Below, one piece after another: positions 1 through 4,355 of a DNA stretch of 6,675 bases (positions are counted from its first letter, which is position 1; each line of letters begins with the position of its first letter). The notes beneath the pieces were generated by a model. That model made no database searches and was not told where the DNA came from. It was given only the letters and a program-made list of their open reading frames with translations. The translations under genes and the position numbers were made by a program. Origin of the DNA: an uncultured Oscillospiraceae bacterium (GTDB lineage Bacteria > Bacillota > Clostridia > Oscillospirales > Acutalibacteraceae); contig CABUCT010000068.1 of assembly GCA_902490145.1 (NCBI GenBank), positions 1-6,675 of the forward strand, read 5' to 3'.

Positions 1-186
1 GCAGCACAGCATGTAAAATCCTTTATTTCAGTGGAGCTTTCTATGGGACAGATGATCGAAGATGTCAAACTTTCCACTGGATGTAAGGTGCCTGTTACAC
101 TTTGCAACCGTACAGGCGGAATGATTCCTTCTCCTGAACAGGTTCTTGAAGCAATCAAAGAAGCAAATAACGGAGGTGACAGATAA
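1..186 (+). CDS. vorB: 2-oxoacid:ferredoxin oxidoreductase alpha subunit, VorB/KorA type (3' end only)
   Basis: The frame is open from base 1 and stops with TAA at 184-186, giving the last 61 residues of a protein whose start lies upstream of the window. The residues include VELSMGQMIEDV, then NRTGGMIPSPEQVLEAI, which is the usual C-terminus of the alpha (pyrimidine-binding/transketolase-like) subunit of the multi-subunit 2-oxoglutarate or 2-oxoisovalerate:ferredoxin oxidoreductases. This subunit works with the TPP and gamma subunits to interconvert a 2-oxoacid plus CoA with acyl-CoA, CO2 and reduced ferredoxin in the cytoplasm. Its stop overlaps the next start (TAATG), so translation is probably coupled. 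A separate small ferredoxin subunit is often encoded upstream and cannot be seen here. The name vorB follows common annotation of the alpha subunit; vor lettering differs between databases, and VOR versus KOR specificity is not shown by this fragment. Confidence 0.9.
   Translation, partial: AAQHVKSFISVELSMGQMIEDVKLSTGCKVPVTLCNRTGGMIPSPEQVLEAIKEANNGGDR
172..179 (+). promoter_or_regulatory. Ribosome binding site for the TPP subunit gene
   Basis: GGAGGTGA lies inside the end of the alpha-subunit gene, six bases before the ATG at 186. It is a near-perfect Shine-Dalgarno sequence. It supports the ATG at 186 even though that start overlaps the upstream stop codon by one base. Confidence 0.85.
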
Positions 187-926
187 TGGTGGTATTTGAT
201 AAACCTAAGGCACTTGCCGATGTGCCTATGCATTATTGTCCGGGATGTACACATGGTATTGTACATCGTTTGGTAGCAGAAGTAATTGACGAGCTTGGAA
301 TAGAGGGCAGAACAATTGGTATCGCACCGGTTGGATGCTCTGTTATGGCATATGACTATTTTAACTGTGACATGATTGAGGCAGCTCACGGACGTGCTCC
401 GGCAGTCGCCACCGGCGTTAAACGCTCGGATCCTGAAAATATTGTATTTACATATCAGGGTGACGGTGATTTGGCATCTATCGGTATGGCTGAAACTGTG
501 CACTCAGCTGCAAGAAATGAGAATATAACTATTATATTTATTAATAATGCAATTTACGGAATGACAGGCGGACAGATGGCACCGACTTCACTGCCCGGAC
601 AGGTTACGCAGACTTCTCCATACGGACGCGATGTAAAAGCTTGCGGATTTCCTATTAAAGTATGTGAAATGCTTTCTCAGCTTGACGGACCGGAATATCT
701 TGAGCGTGTTGCTGTTAACAATGTTAAAAATGTTAAAAATGCAAAGAAAGCTATTAAAAAGGCCTTTGAAAATCAGGTGAATAACAAAGGATTTTCGCTG
801 ATTGAGGTTATTTCCAGTTGTCCGACCAACTGGGGGATGACTCCGGAAAAGGCTCTCGAATGGGTTGAAGAAAAAATGATCCCTTATTATCCCCTTGGGG
901 TATATAAGGATAGGTCGGCAGAGTAA
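186..926 (+). CDS. vorA: 2-oxoacid:ferredoxin oxidoreductase beta (thiamine diphosphate-binding) subunit
   Basis: This 246-residue protein is the thiamine diphosphate and proximal Fe-S subunit of a VOR/KOR-type complex. It carries CPGC at residues 18-21, a third cysteine in VGCSVM (Cys51) and a fourth in SSCPTNWG (Cys212). This set and spacing match the four cysteines that bind the [4Fe-4S] cluster in two-subunit archaeal 2-oxoacid:ferredoxin oxidoreductases. The TPP-Mg motif starts at GDGD (92-95) and ends with the NN pair (120-121), followed by IYGMTGGQ (123-130). Length is normal for the family. A lysine-rich stretch near 178-194 is encoded partly by a short tandem repeat. It sits between the alpha and gamma subunits, with 12 bases before the next start. 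The downstream ilvE favours branched-chain 2-oxoacids (4-methyl-2-oxopentanoate, 3-methyl-2-oxobutanoate), but 2-oxoglutarate or aryl 2-oxoacids remain possible. The symbol is tentative because vor lettering varies. Confidence 0.92.
   Translation: MVVFDKPKALADVPMHYCPGCTHGIVHRLVAEVIDELGIEGRTIGIAPVGCSVMAYDYFNCDMIEAAHGRAPAVATGVKRSDPENIVFTYQGDGDLASIGMAETVHSAARNENITIIFINNAIYGMTGGQMAPTSLPGQVTQTSPYGRDVKACGFPIKVCEMLSQLDGPEYLERVAVNNVKNVKNAKKAIKKAFENQVNNKGFSLIEVISSCPTNWGMTPEKALEWVEEKMIPYYPLGVYKDRSAE
720..741 (+). repeat. Short in-frame tandem repeat (9-bp unit, about 2.4 copies)
   Basis: The unit AATGTTAAA occurs at 720-728 and 729-737, followed by AATG at 738-741. It is in frame and encodes NVKNVKN in the TPP subunit. 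It lies in a surface-like basic stretch far from the cofactor motifs, so it is probably a neutral slippage product. Confidence 0.6.
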
Positions 927-938
927 GGAGGGGATTTT

Positions 939-1475
939 ATGAGTACAACACAGTATTTGATTGCTGGATTTGGCGGTCAGGGAATCCTATTTGCCGGAAA
1001 GGTTCTTGCTTATAAGGGACTCACAGACGGTTCAAATGTAAGCTGGCTTCCGTCTTACGGACCTGAAATGCGTGGAGGAACAGCAAGCTGCAGTGTTATT
1101 ATAAGTGACTCACCGGTTGGTTCACCCATTGTTTCAAAACCGGATGTATTAATTGCTATGAATTTACCGTCACTTGACAAATATGAGGACAGTGTAGTAC
1201 CCGGTGGAATGATTTTTGTTGATTCCACATTAATTGAGCGTAAGGTAAAACGCACGGATGTAAAGGTGTTTTATGTTCCGGCGACTAAATTGGCGGATGA
1301 CAATAAAATATCAAAACTTGCCAATATGATTATTATGGGAAAAGTGCTCGCAGAAACTAATGGTTTTAATAATGAGGAAGTTGTTAATAATGCTTTGAAA
1401 AAGGTTGTTTCTGCAAAACATAGCGATATGTTGGATGTAAATCTTAATGCTATGAAAATCGGCAGGGATTATTAA
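939..1475 (+). CDS. 2-oxoacid:ferredoxin oxidoreductase gamma subunit
   Basis: This 178-residue protein belongs to the pyruvate/ketoisovalerate oxidoreductase gamma family, the catalytic-domain subunit that completes the alpha-beta-gamma complex. The N-terminal GFGGQG (10-15) followed by GILFAGKVLA, and the central SYGPEMRGGTASCSV segment near residues 39-53, are the family's two best conserved blocks. Length is typical (about 175-190 residues). The start at 939 follows AAGGAGGGG at 926-933 with good spacing. The gene is 12 bases from the TPP subunit and 17 bases from ilvE, so it is co-transcribed with both. With its two upstream partners it would interconvert branched-chain 2-oxoacids and acyl-CoAs using ferredoxin. 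It has no Fe-S or TPP motif of its own, as expected. The symbol is left blank because gamma lettering (vorC, korC, korG) is inconsistent. Confidence 0.93.
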   Translation: MSTTQYLIAGFGGQGILFAGKVLAYKGLTDGSNVSWLPSYGPEMRGGTASCSVIISDSPVGSPIVSKPDVLIAMNLPSLDKYEDSVVPGGMIFVDSTLIERKVKRTDVKVFYVPATKLADDNKISKLANMIIMGKVLAETNGFNNEEVVNNALKKVVSAKHSDMLDVNLNAMKIGRDY

Positions 1476-1492
1476 GAAAGGATGGACTTATA

Positions 1493-2557
1493 ATGAATAT
1501 CTCAATTGAAAAGAATACTTCTCCGGCAGAAAAACCGGACAGTAGTACACTTGGATTCGGTAAAATCTTTACTGATCACATGTTTATAATGGATTACTCA
1601 ACAGAAGAAGGATGGCATGATGCACGAATTGTTCCCTTTGGTAAAATTTCGATTCATCCTGCGTCTACTGTGCTTCATTACGGTGCTGAAATTTTTGAAG
1701 GACTTAAAGCGTATCGCAAGGCTGACGGAAGTGTTCAGATGTTCCGCCCTATTGAAAATATACGCAGAATGAACCGCTCTGCTGAGCGTATGTGTCTTCC
1801 TCAAATCCCCGAAGAGGATGCTTTAGAAATTTTGACAAAGTTTGTTGAATTCGAAAAAGATTGGGTTCCTTCTGCTCCCGGAACATCACTTTATATTCGT
1901 CCGTTTATGTTTGGAAATGATGAGAGTCTCGGTGTTCATTCTGTTAAGAACGCTACTTTTATGATCATTACTTCTCCTGTCGGAAGCTATTATAAAGAGG
2001 GAATAAATCCCGTTAAAATTATGATCGAATCCGAGGACGTTCGTGCGGTCAGAGGTGGAACCGGAGAAGCAAAGTGCGGCGGTAACTATGCAGCCAGCAA
2101 CCGTGCAGGTGAAAGGGCAGAGCAGCAGGGATATTCACAGGTTTTATGGCTTGATGGTGTTGAACGTAAATATATTGAAGAAGTCGGAGCCATGAATGTT
2201 ATGTTCAAAATCAACGGTGAGATTGTGACTCCTAAACTTGTTGGTTCAATTTTGCCGGGTATCACAAGAAAGTCTTGTATTGAACTCTTATCTGATGAAG
2301 GGTATACTGTAAATGAAAGACTGATCAGTGTTGATGAGCTGCAGGAGGCACTTGAGTCCGGAAAATTAGAAGAAGCATGGGGATGCGGTACTGCCGCAGT
2401 TGTTTCTCCGATCGGCGAGCTTTTCTATAAAGGTAATAAATATATCATAAATAATGGCGAGATCGGTGAAGTTACTCAACATTTGTATGATAAGCTTACC
2501 GGTATCCAATGGGGAACGCTTGAAGATCCTTACGGATGGACTTATTCTATTGGATAA
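1493..2557 (+). CDS. ilvE: Branched-chain amino acid aminotransferase (group II, PLP fold type IV)
   Basis: IlvE transfers the amino group between glutamate and the 2-oxoacids of leucine, isoleucine and valine. The 354-residue length and sequence match the group II (eukaryote-like) bacterial enzymes rather than the roughly 300-residue E. coli type. Visible landmarks are LHYGAEIFEGLKAYR (61-75), MFRP with Arg85, YIRPFMFG (134-141) and GGTGEAKCGGNYAAS (188-202) with the PLP-binding Lys194. Glu230 in YIEEVGAMN should contact the pyridine nitrogen. They are followed by GSILPGITRKS (251-261) and WGCGTAAVVSPIG (about 296-308). All catalytic landmarks are present. AAAGGA at 1477-1482 precedes the ATG at 1493. 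It is the last gene of the upstream unit, and no terminator is visible directly after its stop. It links the oxidoreductase's 2-oxoacid to the amino acid, in either direction. Confidence 0.96.
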   Translation: MNISIEKNTSPAEKPDSSTLGFGKIFTDHMFIMDYSTEEGWHDARIVPFGKISIHPASTVLHYGAEIFEGLKAYRKADGSVQMFRPIENIRRMNRSAERMCLPQIPEEDALEILTKFVEFEKDWVPSAPGTSLYIRPFMFGNDESLGVHSVKNATFMIITSPVGSYYKEGINPVKIMIESEDVRAVRGGTGEAKCGGNYAASNRAGERAEQQGYSQVLWLDGVERKYIEEVGAMNVMFKINGEIVTPKLVGSILPGITRKSCIELLSDEGYTVNERLISVDELQEALESGKLEEAWGCGTAAVVSPIGELFYKGNKYIINNGEIGEVTQHLYDKLTGIQWGTLEDPYGWTYSIG

Positions 2558-2594
2558 ATATTGTATAAATCTATTGTTATATCTGAAATTTGTA

Positions 2595-2623
2595 TTGACA
2601 AAACTTTTGATATTTGATATACT
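2595..2623 (+). promoter_or_regulatory. Sigma-A promoter with extended -10, upstream of the T-box leader
   Basis: A perfect -35 TTGACA (2595-2600) is followed after exactly 17 bases by TATACT (2618-2623), which differs from the TATAAT consensus at one position. TG at 2615-2616 gives an extended -10 (TGa before the hexamer). Transcription should start near 2630, just before the first leader structures, which agrees with the T-box position. It lies 38 bases after the ilvE stop, so the downstream genes have their own start of transcription. Confidence 0.85.
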
Positions 2624-2724
2624 TATAAGGACATATTTAAATGCGTTGAAGGAATTATTTGTCTATCTGATGCATAACAGAGAGCCGAAAATGCTGAGAG
2701 TCGGTATGATAAGTTAGGCGAAGT

Positions 2725-2727
2725 CTC
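2725..2727 (+). promoter_or_regulatory. Predicted specifier codon CUC (leucine)
   Basis: CTC is followed by A, the purine usually found after specifier codons, and then by TTCTGGAGC, which resembles the segment after the specifier in known T-boxes. It lies six bases after the upper stem I helix ends at 2719. The out-of-phase alternative UCU (serine) lacks the following purine. It also fits less well with the UGGU bulge, since bacterial tRNA-Ser usually has G73. A leucine reading agrees with the LeuA-like gene downstream. Confidence 0.75.
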
Positions 2728-2841
2728 ATTCTGGAGCAGAGTTTCTGAAATTATAGTAGGAAACTACGGAATGTCCCGTTATCATGACAAAAGGCTTGTT
2801 AGAGTCTAGAGGAACACTGTTGTGTTATTTAGAACAGTAAC

Positions 2842-2876
2842 CAGGGTGGTACTGCGGATTATGTAATTCGTCCCTG
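2842..2876 (+). promoter_or_regulatory. T-box antiterminator helix
   Basis: CAGGG (2842-2846) pairs with CCCTG (2872-2876), and GCGGATTA (2854-2861) pairs with TAATTCGT (2864-2871) apart from a short closing loop. Between the two left arms sits a seven-base bulge TGGTACT (2847-2853), the canonical size, whose first four bases bind the free tRNA acceptor end. The right arm overlaps the 5' half of the terminator, so the two structures exclude each other. Confidence 0.9.
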
Positions 2877-2904
2877 AAGCTAATATTGGCTTCAGGGATT
2901 TTTT
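2871..2904 (+). terminator. Rho-independent terminator of the T-box (regulated)
   Basis: TCCCTGAAGC (2871-2880) pairs perfectly over ten bases with GCTTCAGGGA (2889-2898). The loop is eight bases and six T residues (2899-2904) follow. Charged tRNA should favour this hairpin. It would also stop any transcripts running through from the vor-ilvE unit upstream, where no other terminator is seen. Confidence 0.95.
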
Positions 2905-2933
2905 ATTATCATGTCAGAATCATGCGATAAAGT

Positions 2934-2940
2934 AAAGGTG
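2934..2940 (+). promoter_or_regulatory. Ribosome binding site deciding the LeuA-like start
   Basis: AAAGGTG lies ten bases before ATG 2951 and only one base before the in-frame GTG at 2942. The GTG is too close to be served by it, so ATG 2951 is the preferred start. Confidence 0.65.
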
Positions 2941-2950
2941 TGTGATAAAA

Positions 2951-4354
2951 ATGAAATCTGTTAAGATAATTGACATGACTCTTGCCAAAGGTGCGGAGTC
3001 CCTATCTTTTAAGGAAAAAATCGAAATTGCACGGCAGCTCGACAATCTGAATGTGGATGTTATTGATTTACCGGAAATAGTAAATGTTACCACCGACTCT
3101 TTGTTGATACGTACTATTTCGGCTTTTGTGAAGAACAGCACAATATGTGTGTGTACAGGCATGGATATTCATGGAGTTGAAACTGCGGCTGCATCGATTT
3201 CTGCTGCAAAGAAGGCAAGACTGAAGATTAATATTCCGGTTTCGCCTGTTAAAATGGAGTATGTTTGTCATAAAAAAGCGGATAAAATTCTTGCACTTTC
3301 TAAAGAACTTTTTGCATGTGCAGTAAAAAACTGTGAGGATGTAGAGCTTTATGCAGAGGATGCTACACGTGCAGATATGAATTTTTTAAAGAGTATTGTA
3401 AACGAGGCTCTTGATGCCGGCATCAAGACTGTAACTCTTTGTGATGATGAAGGTGCTATGCTGCCGGATGAATTTTCAGAGTTCATAAGTTCGGTCAAAG
3501 AACATATTCCTTCATTAAATAATGTAAATCTTGGCGTTCTTTGCAAAAATACTAATGGAATGGCAACTGCCTCTGCCTTAATGGCAATCAAAGCGGGTGC
3601 TAATGAAATAAAATGCTGTGTCGGAACAGATGAATTGCCGCGTATTAATGTTCTCGCTAATATAATTAATAATTGTGGGGATCGGATCGGCGTATCTGCA
3701 AAGCTGAACTATAATCAACTTCAAAGAATTGTTAAGCAAATTGAGTGGATTGGCGGTAAAATGCAAAATATTAGTTTTTCGGACAACTTGATTGAAATTA
3801 ATCATGCAGATTCAGAAAATATACCATTAGATGCTAATGATACTATAGAAACAATAACTGAAGCGGTAAAAAATCTTGGATATGATTTATCAGAAGAAGA
3901 TTATGCAAAGGTTTATGATGAATTTAAGCGTGTCTCGATTCGTAAAACGATGAGTTTAAAGGAGCTGGAGGCAATCATCGCAAGTGTAGCTTTACAAGTT
4001 CCACCAACATATAAGCTTATAAGTTATGTTGTAAACAACGGAAATATTATTTCTGCGTCGGCTCATATTAAGCTTGAAAAGAACGGAGAGGAGTTATCCG
4101 GAATTTGTGTAGGAGACGGTCCGGTAGATGCGGCGTTCAGATCATTGGAACAAATAATCGGTCATCATTTTGAACTTGATGATTTCCAGATTCAGTCTGT
4201 TACACAGGGCAGAGAAGCAGTTGGATCAGCACTAGTAAGACTTCGTCATAACGGTAAACTGTTCTCAGGTAATGGTGTTTCAACTGATATTATAGGATCA
4301 TCCATTCGGGCTTATATTAATGCAGTCAATAAAATTGTTTACGGGGAGGATTAA
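2951..4354 (+). CDS. LeuA-like protein: degenerate HMGL/2-isopropylmalate synthase barrel plus leucine regulatory domain
   Basis: The 467 residues follow LeuA order: N-terminal DRE-TIM barrel (about 1-265), linker subdomain (NLGYDLSEED near 308-317, FKR...RKTMSLKELEAI) and a C-terminal LeuA dimer/allosteric domain (about 350-467). That last domain is well kept, with GDGPVDAAFR (388-397) and SGNGVSTDI (439-447). The barrel is recognisable from ARQLDNLNVDVID and EDATR (136-140), but its active site is eroded. The usual DTTLRDGEQ reads DMTLAKGAE (8-16), losing the catalytic Arg. HxHND reads LCKNT (197-201), losing both metal-binding His. NGIGER is replaced by GTDELP, and SGIHQDG is absent. 2-Isopropylmalate synthase activity is therefore unlikely. 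Asp8 remains. LeuA proteins usually have about 510 residues. ATG 2951 is preferred over GTG 2942. It lies directly under a leucine T-box and one base before the ligase fusion. A leucine-sensing regulatory or partner role is inference; another reaction cannot be excluded. Confidence 0.88.
   Translation: MKSVKIIDMTLAKGAESLSFKEKIEIARQLDNLNVDVIDLPEIVNVTTDSLLIRTISAFVKNSTICVCTGMDIHGVETAAASISAAKKARLKINIPVSPVKMEYVCHKKADKILALSKELFACAVKNCEDVELYAEDATRADMNFLKSIVNEALDAGIKTVTLCDDEGAMLPDEFSEFISSVKEHIPSLNNVNLGVLCKNTNGMATASALMAIKAGANEIKCCVGTDELPRINVLANIINNCGDRIGVSAKLNYNQLQRIVKQIEWIGGKMQNISFSDNLIEINHADSENIPLDANDTIETITEAVKNLGYDLSEEDYAKVYDEFKRVSIRKTMSLKELEAIIASVALQVPPTYKLISYVVNNGNIISASAHIKLEKNGEELSGICVGDGPVDAAFRSLEQIIGHHFELDDFQIQSVTQGREAVGSALVRLRHNGKLFSGNGVSTDIIGSSIRAYINAVNKIVYGED
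4343..4350 (+). promoter_or_regulatory. Ribosome binding site for the barrel-ligase fusion
   Basis: GGGGAGGA ends five bases before the ATG at 4356 and lies inside the last codons of the LeuA-like gene. With a one-base gap between the stop and the next ATG, this indicates coupled translation of the two genes. Confidence 0.85.
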
Positions 4355-4355
4355 T

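Larger units (their letters stand above)
2640..2904 (+). promoter_or_regulatory. T-box riboswitch leader, predicted leucine-tRNA-specific
   Basis: T-box leaders bind a specific tRNA and allow read-through only when it is uncharged. Upper stem I is clear: GCATAAC (2672-2678) pairs with GTTAGGC (2713-2719) with one mismatch, an AGAGA bulge follows, then GCCGA (2684-2688) pairs with TCGGT (2701-2705). The apical loop contains TGCTGAGAG, the T-loop-type element that docks on the tRNA elbow. GAAGTCTCATTC after this stem holds the specifier. A hairpin with a GAAA loop (2756-2767) and a stem III-like hairpin (AACAC 2813-2817 with GTGTT 2822-2826) follow. The T-box core AGGGTGGTACTGCGG is at 2843-2857, then the terminator. 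TGGT at 2847-2850 would pair with an ACCA acceptor end, fitting the A73 discriminator of tRNA-Leu. The base of stem I is not clearly resolved by eye. The leader controls the LeuA-like gene and the ligase fusion. Confidence 0.95.

Noticed and set aside
2558..2594. Terminator directly after ilvE
   Set aside because: The AT-rich stretch has no stable hairpin followed by a T run.
2454..2717. Plus-strand open frame of 87 codons running from the end of ilvE into the leader
   Set aside because: It overlaps ilvE in another frame, crosses the promoter and enters stem I of the T-box. It has no ribosome binding site and its composition looks like chance translation.
2724..2726. UCU (serine) as the T-box specifier codon
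   Set aside because: It is not followed by the usual purine. The UGGU bulge predicts an A discriminator, whereas bacterial tRNA-Ser usually has G. CUC one base later fits both the pattern and the gene context.
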